Source: Candidatus Vecturithrix granuli (GTDB lineage Bacteria; Moduliflexota; Moduliflexia; Moduliflexales; Moduliflexaceae). From it: 64,000 nt of DNA. Of the stretch, positions 36,270 to 44,033 are shown piece after piece (positions within the stretch are counted from its first letter, which is position 1; the number at the start of each line of letters is the position of its first letter). The translations under genes were made by a program, and so were the position numbers. Under the pieces are notes generated by a model. That model did not search any database, had not been told where the DNA came from, and saw nothing but the letters and a program-made list of their open reading frames with translations. The stretch spans positions 863,596 through 927,595 of the forward strand of contig DF820465.1 in assembly GCA_000739535.1 (NCBI GenBank), in the 5' to 3' direction.

Positions 36270-38187
36270 GGCGTTCTCCTCCTTGTAATTGCTCTCTATA
36301 CGCGTCTATTTTTTCTATAAATTCATTAAAAGGATGATCATGATCGTATAATGTTTGACAAAGCAGATAGTTGAGAGTAAAACGAAATTCCCAATCGTTG
36401 CGAATAAACGCCTCGAAACGATCAAGGGTTTTCAAGGCGTTAACCATGTCATCCATAGGAGCTAATAACGTAAGAATCTCGTCCAACACGCTGAAAAAAT
36501 CGCTGAGTTTGTTACTTTGTTCGCTCTTGAGATGCTGTAGGTGCTGAAACAAAAATTCAATGGCAAAAACTTCTGCTTTTGGAGTGAGGGGTGTGAGACG
36601 TTTTAAGGAGGATGTGTAGAATTCGATAGCTTCCTCGCATGTCGTGGTAAAGACTTCCGGCTGTAGCTTCCTTTGATAAATCGCCAATAAGCGTCTTACA
36701 ATCCCATCTTTGAGAAAACCGGTATTCGCTTCCCTGTCGATTAAGTGCTTCTGGAGCAAAGCATTCTCTAAATCATACTCATTCTGATACGCCGTGATAA
36801 TCTTTTTATCAATAAACCACCGCAGAAGAGGAGGATGAAAACGTCGGACGGCGCTCAGAATTTCAAAAGTCCGCCGTAATTCTTCAGGATAAATTTTCCA
36901 ACGTATATCTTCAATCACCGGCTGAATAAATTTTGTGTAATACTCTTCTTCTTTTCTATTCCAAGTCTCTTTGACGAGCAATTCTTGAGAAAAATTGTGC
37001 AAGATTGCTGCCATACAGCCGGGATGTCCACCGGTACAAGCGAGTAAACGTGAAACAAACTCCTGTTCATATTCTGCTTTCATAGACCGGGATGTTTTTT
37101 CAAAAAAATTTTGTACGCTCTCTTGTACAGCGGAAAAGCTGAATGGTTTCAACCTTTTAATCTTAAAACGTAAATTTTTGCAGTCTTGCTCCCATCTATC
37201 AATATAACGTCCGGCCAGGATGATCCTGAACTGTCCGTATTCGACAGTGTTGAGCACTTTTTGTAAGGCCGGGATGAAACTTTCGAGCAGTTGTGCAAGA
37301 CTACTCTCCTCCAAAGTTTCAAGCCGATCAATCAGCAGTAAAATATTACGGTAATCGCTTTTTCCGATATGATGGGCCAGAGAGTTCCCTACACAAGCTC
37401 CCCAATCTTCATACGAGGTTTTATCAGGAATGTCACATTGGTCTTCCTCGATTTGTCGAATAATATCAGAACTGATGCAAGCAATGCTATAGTAATGTTC
37501 ACCTGGTAACTCAAGCAAAAGACACAGCCATCCCTCCTGAGTAAATTCATGGTATAACTTTTTGAGTAAACGGGACTTTCCATAACCAGCAGGCGCACTC
37601 AACAATATATAGGGAGGACATCCTGGTTGCTTGAGGTCATCAACTACCTGGATCCTATCTACAAATTCCATTGAGTGTTCATCAGAAGCATTTTTTACGC
37701 GTGATTTTTGAGTTATTTCATTTTCAGAAGGAGGTCGTCCTTTTCCAGGGGGAGTTCCTCGAATTCCGCATTCCAGACGCCATAAGGCGTCATCGTCATC
37801 AAGGGTCTTTCCTCGAAAATCAACCGCCAAATTTATCGAAAGAAAATGAGGAAGTCCTGGTTTCTGAGGAGCATCAGGTAAAAATATAGGAATTACTGGA
37901 AATTTAGGATCTTGAATTTGTTGGATCGAAGCAATTTCTTTTTCTTTATCATGCCACGGGCCGAATCCATTTTTTCCAATAAAAATGGCGCAAGAGGATG
38001 ATTTTCCCAGACCATCTTCAATGCCCTTTACAATTGATTGTCCAGGAATTAAATTCCATTTATCAAGCCAGGGACATAAATTGGACTTTTCTAAATATTG
38101 TGCAATTTGCTCGACCGCTTCAGAATCCTCACTGTTGTAGCTGAGGAACACGGCGTAAGGTTTCTCTTTCTTGTCCATGCGTATCAT
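36262..38187 (-). CDS. TIR-domain STAND ATPase
   Basis: 641 residues. The N-terminal TIR domain (about 9-125) has AVFLSYNSEDSEAVEQIAQY, CPWLDKWNLIPGQS and FGPWHDKEKEI. The Glu in WHDKE matches the position of the NAD-cleaving Glu in catalytic TIR domains. An ATPase follows with a MalT-like Walker A, SAPAGYGKSR (near 197-206), and Walker B NILLLIDRLE (near 281-290). RIILAGR and a helical C-terminal region end it. No membrane or secretion signals. It heads the operon TIR, PBP-STAND, radical SAM. Bacterial TIR-STAND proteins are often antiphage or death effectors that deplete NAD+, so a defence role is a fair inference, not shown. The ATG at 38187 has AAGGG very close; the ATG at 38178 is an alternative. 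Confidence 0.88.
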   Translation of the reverse strand: MIRMDKKEKPYAVFLSYNSEDSEAVEQIAQYLEKSNLCPWLDKWNLIPGQSIVKGIEDGLGKSSSCAIFIGKNGFGPWHDKEKEIASIQQIQDPKFPVIPIFLPDAPQKPGLPHFLSINLAVDFRGKTLDDDDALWRLECGIRGTPPGKGRPPSENEITQKSRVKNASDEHSMEFVDRIQVVDDLKQPGCPPYILLSAPAGYGKSRLLKKLYHEFTQEGWLCLLLELPGEHYYSIACISSDIIRQIEEDQCDIPDKTSYEDWGACVGNSLAHHIGKSDYRNILLLIDRLETLEESSLAQLLESFIPALQKVLNTVEYGQFRIILAGRYIDRWEQDCKNLRFKIKRLKPFSFSAVQESVQNFFEKTSRSMKAEYEQEFVSRLLACTGGHPGCMAAILHNFSQELLVKETWNRKEEEYYTKFIQPVIEDIRWKIYPEELRRTFEILSAVRRFHPPLLRWFIDKKIITAYQNEYDLENALLQKHLIDREANTGFLKDGIVRRLLAIYQRKLQPEVFTTTCEEAIEFYTSSLKRLTPLTPKAEVFAIEFLFQHLQHLKSEQSNKLSDFFSVLDEILTLLAPMDDMVNALKTLDRFEAFIRNDWEFRFTLNYLLCQTLYDHDHPFNEFIEKIDAYREQLQGGERHA

Positions 38188-38252
38188 AACCCTTGAAGGC
38201 AGAGTTCAATTTGGAGCTTCCGGCTGTGCATCCATGATCAGTACATGCAAAA

Positions 38253-38321
38253 AAGATGTCAATATTTTTCTCGTTCCGGGAACGCTTCAGCCGGATGGGG
38301 CGATGGTTCTCATGGGCGTAA
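38253..38321. repeat. 70-bp direct repeat, copy 1
   Basis: AAGATGTCAATATTTTTCTC, then GTTCCGGGAACGCTTCA, then GCGATGGTTCTCATGGGCGT. Copy 2 at 39094-39162 is largely the same. The pair flanks the DUF433/DUF5615 toxin-antitoxin genes. The central TCCGGGA is a short palindrome. It also lies in the presumed promoter region of the TIR gene. Confidence 0.7.
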
Positions 38322-38463
38322 TTTACCTCTCGTCATCATTCACCTCCAAGACAAACATGGTATGATAACACCAGCTTGCCTGCTTATTAAGGCGTTCAAC
38401 TCACCAGAGATTACCAGGTTTTTGATCAAAAGTCCTTCTGCGCATGCTTGCGCTTCGATGGGT

Positions 38464-38826
38464 TTATCTGCTTTTGAGCAGCCTTTGACGCACTCTTCTA
38501 CGTTCGATAGTTGAGAATTTGCCTTCCCAGGTCAGATGTTTGAGCCTGAATAATTCAAGCAAATGTTCACCTGGTTCCTCAGGCGTTAAAGGATCAAAAC
38601 GAAAATAGATAATGCCGATCGGGGTCGGCAATTTTCTTTTGTAAATCAGTTCGCCGTAGTCACGATCAAAAGTGAGCACAAAACGCTGCTCGCGGACAGC
38701 GCGTTCCAATACCTCCTGATCTTTGATGCCGGGGGAATCTTCTGTAATGGAGGTCACGTCATGGTCTGCTGTCCGCAACAGAAACACGCTTTTTAACGGA
38801 AAATTTTCATTGGCTAAACATCGCAT
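38464..38826 (-). CDS. DUF5615 PIN-like toxin
   Basis: 120 residues. MRCLANENFP carries the conserved first acidic residues of the Mut7-C/DUF5615 PIN-like fold. HDVTSITEDSPGIKDQEVLE and RFVLTFDRDYGELIYKRK hold further acidic positions. The family is the toxin half of DUF433-DUF5615 type II pairs, presumed ribonucleases. Its start overlaps the stop of the upstream antitoxin, the usual coupled arrangement. The 3' end lies about 140 bases from direct-repeat copy 1. Confidence 0.88.
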   Translation of the reverse strand: MRCLANENFPLKSVFLLRTADHDVTSITEDSPGIKDQEVLERAVREQRFVLTFDRDYGELIYKRKLPTPIGIIYFRFDPLTPEEPGEHLLELFRLKHLTWEGKFSTIERRRVRQRLLKSR

Positions 38827-39065
38827 CAGGCTGCCTTCTCAGTGAGGGTGTACAGGGCTTCTTCACGCATGCATTCCGCTGCAAACGCAAACACTGCCCG
38901 GAGAGATTCGAAGGTCAAGGTCGGATAGTTCTCCAGCACTTGTTCCAGAGTCCATCCATTTGCCAGGAGATTCAAAATAAAATCCACCGCTAAGCGGGTA
39001 CCTTTCACTACTGGTTTGCCCACTAAGATCTCCGGATCTGAGTGAATATACTGTCGCCAATTCAT
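38826..39065 (-). CDS. DUF433-family antitoxin
   Basis: From the ATG at 39065 (AGGAGGG 6 bases upstream) it has 79 residues: MNWRQYIHSDPEILVGKPVV, then KGTRLAVDFILNLLANGWT and EQVLENYPTLTFESLRAVFA. This is the DUF433 signature (DPxILxGKPxIKGTRI), a winged-helix DNA-binding antitoxin. A longer frame to 39131 runs into the direct repeat and is rejected. It should neutralise the DUF5615 protein and repress the operon. Confidence 0.9.
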   Translation of the reverse strand: MNWRQYIHSDPEILVGKPVVKGTRLAVDFILNLLANGWTLEQVLENYPTLTFESLRAVFAFAAECMREEALYTLTEKAA

Positions 39066-39093
39066 CAGTGTCCCTCCTATACATTCATTTATC

Positions 39094-39162
39094 AAGATGT
39101 TAATCTTTTTCTCGTTCCGGGAACGCTTCACTCTGAAGCGCGATAGTTCTCATGCACGTCTT
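39094..39162. repeat. 70-bp direct repeat, copy 2
   Basis: AAGATGTTAATCTTTTTCTC, GTTCCGGGAACGCTTCA and GCGATAGTTCTCATGCACGT match copy 1 at 38253-38321 in the same direction. Copy 2 overlaps the 3' part of a PIN-toxin remnant, which suggests that the repeat or the TA cassette arrived by recombination there. Confidence 0.7.
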
Positions 39163-39240
39163 ATTTTCAGTCATTCCTTGATATAACCAACACACAATGT
39201 GCGTATCCACATAGACTACAGGTTTTGCTGTTCTTTCCAT
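39100..39240 (-). pseudogene. PIN-domain (VapC-like) toxin N-terminal remnant
   Basis: A 46-codon frame starts MERTAKPVVYVDTHIVCWLY and ends at TAA 39100-39102. VVYVDTHIVCWLYQG is the first strand and catalytic Asp of PIN toxins. The frame then runs into the 70-bp repeat, and the remaining catalytic residues are missing. An overlapping frame that stops at 39216 (DLNSDPDELVNLKVWEWKEQ) may be the tail of its antitoxin, since such pairs overlap this way. The rest of the gap to 39438 shows nothing I can name. Confidence 0.6.
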
Positions 39241-39438
39241 TCCCATACCTTGAGATTGACGAGTTCATCAGGGTCGCTGTTAAGGTCTGCATAGCGTCCC
39301 TCATTCAATTGACATGGATGACGCTGAATGTTTCTCACACATTTTCATCATCAGCGGGTCTGGAAAACTTGTCAATACTTTTCTTGTTGAGCCTCTCTTT
39401 TCCACATTTCAGGGTTTTCAGGTGATTTCACTGCTGTG

Positions 39439-40803
39439 TTAAGAACTTATGTTACGCAGAGGTTCTTTACCGCGCAGCGGTTGCAGTATTGTAGCATCTG
39501 CCCCGCAATGATTTTCAGGTAAACCCTTGCGGCCGCGCATGTCAATTTTGCCGGTGACGACATCTGAAATCAGCGTCGCGCGGTAGGCGTGCAGGCGCTC
39601 AAGCTGGCGCTGGGTGGCGGCGACCAGCGTGTCAATTTTGGCGGTTTGCTCGTCAAGATAGGCGGCGATGGCGCGTTGTTCAAGAATGGGAGGTATCGGA
39701 ATAGGAATATTTTGTAAATTTTCCATTGTCAATTTTGGCTGTGCCGAGCCAGTAATAAATGGAGTATAGTCAATAGATTCAAGTAAGTTTACAAAATAAT
39801 CAATATCACCATTTATTGGTTTTAAAACATGTGCATGATTATTCACCCAATATTTTCCCTTCGCAAGAAAAGCTAATGGAGTAGATCGAGAATATAAATT
39901 GGCACCATCTTCACCAAGAAGAATTAGCGTTTCATCAAAGAGATAAGCTTCGGTTTTATCAATAACTCCTGATGCTCCATAGTAATCATACATTTTGTTT
40001 TCCATTGCTCCTCTAATCTCTCCACTCAAAGGAACTCTCTTATAATCAAGAGATTGTAACTCATGTTTAATTTTTGAAATCTTCCACTCCGCCGGAATTT
40101 CGCCTAACCACTCGATGCCGCTGGCTTTCATGGGCGCAGCAGGGTTCAGGCCTTTGGTGACTGCCTGATTGATGAGCGCGGCGCGGTAGGCCTGCCAGCG
40201 TTCAACCTGCTGCTGCTTTTTGGCGAGGTAGGTGTCAATCAGGCGCGTTTTGTGGTCGAGATACGCGGCGATGGTGCGTTGTTCTTCTAAAGATCGTGGC
40301 TGCGATATGGGAAGATTTCTTATCTCATCCACTGAAACGGCTGTAAATGTTGAACCCGTCCCTATACTATTCAATTCGTCAGATAAGCACAAAACAATAT
40401 AATACAAATATTTTTTGTCGGTTTTGATAGAACGAATTGCGCACAGTCCTCTCCCAATGCCATAACGTTGATCTGCTATATTTACTGCTCCAATCGGCGC
40501 TCTCACAGAGAGTAAAATATCATCAGTTTCAGCGATCTTATTTGCTGTGTTGCACCAAATTCTCGGCTTTGGATATAACTGAGTAAAATCAGCATTTCCT
40601 TGTAAAAACGGCAAGCCATCAGGCTCAAGTTGATAATCCTCAGAATTCGGAGATTGCCCCATGATGACTTCATCACAATATTTTAATTTTTTCACTTCCC
40701 AATGTTCAGGAATCTCCCCTAACCACTCAATGCCGCTGGCTTTGTAGGCCGGATATGGCTTCATGCTCCGGAATTCCACGAATTTTTCTTTTTCAGGATA
40801 CAT
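39439..40803 (-). CDS. hsdS: Orphan type I restriction-modification specificity subunit
   Basis: About 454 residues with two target-recognition halves. Each begins with the Methylase_S signature (SGIEWLGEIPEHWEVKKLKY near residue 24, and SGIEWLGEIPAEWKISKIKH near 228). Each ends with the conserved helix (EEQRTIAAYLDHKTRLIDTY, and LEQRAIAAYLDEQTAKIDTL). HsdS chooses the DNA sequence methylated by HsdM and cut by HsdR, but neither gene is present on either side. It may serve an HsdM elsewhere, be a spare specificity gene, or be a relic. The start is uncertain: ATG 40803, or the ATG at 40764 giving MKPYPAYKASG. Confidence 0.9.
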   Translation of the reverse strand: MYPEKEKFVEFRSMKPYPAYKASGIEWLGEIPEHWEVKKLKYCDEVIMGQSPNSEDYQLEPDGLPFLQGNADFTQLYPKPRIWCNTANKIAETDDILLSVRAPIGAVNIADQRYGIGRGLCAIRSIKTDKKYLYYIVLCLSDELNSIGTGSTFTAVSVDEIRNLPISQPRSLEEQRTIAAYLDHKTRLIDTYLAKKQQQVERWQAYRAALINQAVTKGLNPAAPMKASGIEWLGEIPAEWKISKIKHELQSLDYKRVPLSGEIRGAMENKMYDYYGASGVIDKTEAYLFDETLILLGEDGANLYSRSTPLAFLAKGKYWVNNHAHVLKPINGDIDYFVNLLESIDYTPFITGSAQPKLTMENLQNIPIPIPPILEQRAIAAYLDEQTAKIDTLVAATQRQLERLHAYRATLISDVVTGKIDMRGRKGLPENHCGADATILQPLRGKEPLRNISS

Positions 40804-40825
40804 CAATCACTTGTAACCCTTCCTG

Positions 40826-40971
40826 CTATGCGGCATTATTCAACCGATCATCAGCGCACAAGAACGAGATGATTTCAGTTTCGAATTCTTGAAAATAGAG
40901 GGCAGATGCCAGATGACCGGCCTCAAAACTCGTTTGGAGGGCATCTTCCTCCTGATATACTCCTGAAATGT
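40826..40971 (-). pseudogene. PIN-domain toxin C-terminal remnant
   Basis: The frame ending at TAG 40826-40828 reads ISGVYQEEDALQTSFEAGHL, then ASALYF and SFLCADDRLNNAA. The EAGHLASAL helix and the final CADDRLxxAA strand are characteristic of VapC C-termini (third and fourth catalytic acids). No start codon is in frame and a stop lies about 25 bases beyond. It may be the other half of the broken PIN gene at 39.1-39.2 kb, split by hsdS, or a separate relic. Confidence 0.6.
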
Positions 40972-41010
40972 TACTCGTGTTTCCTCTCCTTCACGGCCCC
41001 TTAAATTTAC

Positions 41011-41484
41011 TTATTCATTGATAGCTTTAGCAAGCTCTTCGATCAAACGCGAGGAAAAACGAATCCCCTGCGCCTGCATAGCAAACGCAATCTGTCGAAA
41101 TGAACCGATGAATCCCTGACGTTTCGCTTCAATTAAGACGCCCAACGTACCTTTGACTTGTATGCCCAAATATTCAGCGATATTACGAGCAACTCGGTCG
41201 TCAATCAGCACTAGATCCGCCTTAAGTTGCAAAGCGTTCAAGATAACATGGCGTTCACCGTAATCTAATTGAAAAAGCAAACGGTCTTCGACCGTGGTTA
41301 CATTCGGCACAATCCGAATCCATTCCAATTCCGTAAGATTTGGCGTCTGAATCGCACCGCCGACCTTGAGTTCTTCTACGACAGCTTCAGGCACGATAAC
41401 CGATGTGTAAATCTGCTGCAATAATCTGATCTCGTTGACGGCTGCCAACGCAATGAACGGAGTTGTATTACAAATGACTTGCAT
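41011..41484 (-). CDS. DUF3368-family PIN-like toxin
   Basis: 157 residues. MQVICNTTPFIALAAVNEIR has the DUF3368 start (the usual Asp replaced by Asn in NTTPFIAL, frequent in this family). Further motifs are VIVPEAVVEEL, DYGERHVILNAL and DLVLIDDRVARNIAEYLGI with the later catalytic acids. KGTLGVLIEAKRQGFI closes it. These proteins pair with UPF0175 antitoxins, and such a gene lies 6 bases upstream on the same strand. Confidence 0.9.
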   Translation of the reverse strand: MQVICNTTPFIALAAVNEIRLLQQIYTSVIVPEAVVEELKVGGAIQTPNLTELEWIRIVPNVTTVEDRLLFQLDYGERHVILNALQLKADLVLIDDRVARNIAEYLGIQVKGTLGVLIEAKRQGFIGSFRQIAFAMQAQGIRFSSRLIEELAKAINE

Positions 41485-41490
41485 AGGGTG

Positions 41491-41775
41491 TTATGCCAAT
41501 TCACGGCGCATTTCAACAGGGTTATAGCTCAGCCAATCGATCTGTAACTGTCCGGCTCTTAATAAAAAGGCGATGCGGGACATCCCCGCTAATTTCGCAG
41601 CTTTCCCGCCAGAGAGCCGCCCTTCTGAAAACAACTTGAACGCCAGCGTTTCGCGCATCTCCTGAACAAGCTGGTCCATGCTCACACTGGTAGAGAGGAA
41701 CACATCGGCTGGCAATTCGAATGAAATCGGCATCGTATCCGTACCCAGGGTCTGCGCCTGTTTGAGATTAAACAT
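41491..41775 (-). CDS. UPF0175-family antitoxin
   Basis: 94 residues from the ATG at 41775 (AAAGGTG upstream); the longer frame to 41910 is not supported. PISFELPADVFLSTSV precedes the helix LAFKLFSEGRLSGGKAAKLA and GMSRIAFLL, the UPF0175 helix-turn-helix signature. It ends VEMRRELA. It should bind DNA and neutralise the DUF3368 protein encoded 6 bases downstream. Confidence 0.88.
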   Translation of the reverse strand: MFNLKQAQTLGTDTMPISFELPADVFLSTSVSMDQLVQEMRETLAFKLFSEGRLSGGKAAKLAGMSRIAFLLRAGQLQIDWLSYNPVEMRRELA

Positions 41776-41973
41776 ATTGATCACCTTTGAATAAAGTTGT
41801 GATGAGCTTTGAGGCAATTTTTCAGTAAACCCTGACTGCATTCCAGAAACGTGAAACACCGTTTCATATTGTATTTTTTCTACCTTCTCCTCAAGGAAAA
41901 ACTTTGTCAATTATTTTTTGGAACTTCTGAGAAAAATTGTTACTATAACAAAACAGTAGATTTAGCTGAATGG

Positions 41974-42026
41974 GTTTGTAGTTCCGCTTCCAGGCGCAAA
42001 ATCTCGCTAAAGCGAGAACTACAAAC
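41974..42026. repeat. GTTTGTAGTTC...GAACTACAAAC hairpin repeat
   Basis: GTTTGTAGTTC (41974-41984) and the exact complement GAACTACAAAC (42016-42026) enclose CTCGCTAAAGCGAG. It is the clearest copy of the dispersed family, at the boundary between the TA island and the TRAP operon. Confidence 0.65.
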
Positions 42027-42048
42027 AACATGACAGACCAGTCGTTCC

Positions 42049-43356
42049 TTACTTCATCAGATTCGGGAGAAAGGTTACGATTTGCGGAAAGGCGAGTAAA
42101 ACCAGGATGCAGAGCAGATAGGCGGGTAAAAAGAAACTGATGCCTTTAAAAACCTCTTCTAAGGACACATCTTGCGCCATGCCGCCGACCACATACGCGG
42201 TCGCGCCAACCGGCGGGGTCACGGCCCCCAGGGTGGTCACAACCGTAATTGTCACGCCGAACCAGATCGGATCGTAACCGAGCTGCATGGCGACCGGGAA
42301 AAAAATCGGGATCGTAATCAGGAGCAGGGCGAGCGCATCCATCACCATGCCGCCCAGAATGTAAATCATAAAAATGACCGCCATAATTCCAACAGGCGGA
42401 ATCCGAAGGTCCACCACCCAGGCAGCAATGTTAAAGGGAATACGGGTCACGGCCAGGAACTTTCCGAAAATGAGCGCGCCGGCGATAATGACAATGACCA
42501 TGCAGGAGACGCGCAGGGTATCCACAATCGAAGCGACAAAGCCCTTCCAGGTCAGCCGACGCTGCCCAATGCCGATCAGCACCGCGCACAAGGAGCCGAC
42601 CGCTCCGGCTTCGGTCGGGGTGAAAAATCCAAAATACAGACCAAGCATCACCAACAGAAAGAGCACCAACATTTCAATGGCTCCGGTCAGAGATCGGACC
42701 TTCTGGCGGAAATTGGTTTTCTGTCCTGCGGGTCCCCAGGTTGGAAAAATGCGACAGATCACATAGACCGAAAGCGTCAACAAGAGTGATAACACGACGC
42801 CGGCGCCGATGCCGCCATGAAACAGTTTTGCAATAGATTCCCCGGTGGACAGGCCGATCACTATCAGCACGACACTGGGCGGAATGACCACTCCCAACGT
42901 CGAACCACAGGCGATCGCGCCAGTGCTCAGGCGGGGATGATACTTGAATTTGTTCATCTGCGGCAAAGCCACAGCGGTCATTGTCGCGGCCGTCGCTGTA
43001 TTTGAGCCGCAGATCGCAGCAAAGGCCGAACAGGCCACGACCGTCGCCATGGCAATGCCGCCGCGAATGTGACCAACCCAGTTGTAGGCCGCATCATACA
43101 GGCGTTCATTGACTTTGGAGTAAAAAGCGACCTGTCCCATAAAAATGAACAGTGGGATGACGGTCAGGCCATAGCTGGAAAAGGTTGACCAGATTTCCGC
43201 GCCGATCATGTTGAGGCCAGCTTTCAGCGAAATCAGAAAAGAGAATCCCAGAAAGCCGACAATGCCCATTGCAAAGCCGACCGGCGTGCCTAAAAAGAAC
43301 AACATGAACAGTAAAACAAGAATACCCGATAGACCAATAATTGCTGGACTCATCAT
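42049..43356 (-). CDS. dctM: TRAP transporter large permease DctM
   Basis: 435 residues of almost continuous hydrophobic helices, as in DctM (12 predicted spans). Motifs include FFLGTPVGFAMGIVGFLGFS, CSAFAAICGSNTATAATMTA, GSTLGVVIPPSVVLIVIGL and GAVTPPVGATAYVVGGMAQD. It is the main channel of a tripartite ATP-independent periplasmic transporter, which imports organic acids using the sodium gradient. It lies 14 bases after dctQ in the order dctP, dctQ, dctM. Confidence 0.96.
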   Translation of the reverse strand: MMSPAIIGLSGILVLLFMLFFLGTPVGFAMGIVGFLGFSFLISLKAGLNMIGAEIWSTFSSYGLTVIPLFIFMGQVAFYSKVNERLYDAAYNWVGHIRGGIAMATVVACSAFAAICGSNTATAATMTAVALPQMNKFKYHPRLSTGAIACGSTLGVVIPPSVVLIVIGLSTGESIAKLFHGGIGAGVVLSLLLTLSVYVICRIFPTWGPAGQKTNFRQKVRSLTGAIEMLVLFLLVMLGLYFGFFTPTEAGAVGSLCAVLIGIGQRRLTWKGFVASIVDTLRVSCMVIVIIAGALIFGKFLAVTRIPFNIAAWVVDLRIPPVGIMAVIFMIYILGGMVMDALALLLITIPIFFPVAMQLGYDPIWFGVTITVVTTLGAVTPPVGATAYVVGGMAQDVSLEEVFKGISFFLPAYLLCILVLLAFPQIVTFLPNLMK

Positions 43357-43370
43357 ATTATTTACTCCTG

Positions 43371-43919
43371 TTATATTTCTTCGATCATCTCTTCGTGAGG
43401 GATATACACATTATCGGTGGAAACTGATTTGCCAGATATCCGTTTCTTTTTAGAAGAAATCATCTGGCTTAACTCCCTGCTAAAGACGAAAACCAGGGCA
43501 ACACACCCCACAGCGACGACATACATAAAAGGATAGTAGATGATTCTCAGCGTCTCGGTCACTTCGCCGCTCTGCCGCAAAATCTCTGCCTTTTTAAGCA
43601 ACTGCCAGGCGACCAGACCGAAGAATGACAAGCAGAGCAGATTGTTGATGGTCTGTAAAATGTTGCGTGTACTGCGTGAAAACGTGTTAATGAGCACGTC
43701 AACTGCGATATGCCCGCGTTTGATCTGTGTATAACCCAGCGCGCAAGCCGTGACAATCGCGCCGAAAAATCCCATGAGTTCGACTGTGCCTTGCACCGGC
43801 AGCCAGACCATGCGCAGCACGATATTGGCGCAAGTCAGGAGAACCATAGCAACGAGAAACACCCCGCCAATGATGATGAAGAGATGATGTAGTTGATCAA
43901 TGTAATTTGAAGGTTTCAT
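43371..43919 (-). CDS. dctQ: TRAP transporter small permease DctQ
   Basis: 182 residues with four predicted helices (FIIIGGVFLVAMVLLTCANI; LMGFFGAIVTACALGYTQIK; LCLSFFGLVAWQLL; YPFMYVVAVGCVALVFVF). The segment QIKRGHIAVDVLI is the conserved DctQ loop motif. The C-terminal tail is basic. It forms the membrane complex with DctM. Confidence 0.92.
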   Translation of the reverse strand: MKPSNYIDQLHHLFIIIGGVFLVAMVLLTCANIVLRMVWLPVQGTVELMGFFGAIVTACALGYTQIKRGHIAVDVLINTFSRSTRNILQTINNLLCLSFFGLVAWQLLKKAEILRQSGEVTETLRIIYYPFMYVVAVGCVALVFVFSRELSQMISSKKKRISGKSVSTDNVYIPHEEMIEEI

Positions 43920-44033
43920 ATTATTTTCTTTCTATTGAGGAGCGGCAAAGCTCGTCTTTGCTATCGGACTATATGGTCTGACTTGTCTGACTTGTCCGAC
44001 ATCAAAAATGAGCTTTGCCACTTCGGAATATGG

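Noticed and set aside
31244..38187. Classifying the TIR operon as Thoeris or another named defence system
   Set aside because: There is no ThsA/SIR2 partner, no caspase or protease effector and no cyclic-nucleotide synthase beside it; only the TIR domain is shared.
39216..39335. Sulfatase-like tail (DLNSDPDELVNL) near the PIN remnant
   Set aside because: The match is short, no sulfatase core is present, and the overlap with a PIN start fits a decayed antitoxin at least as well.
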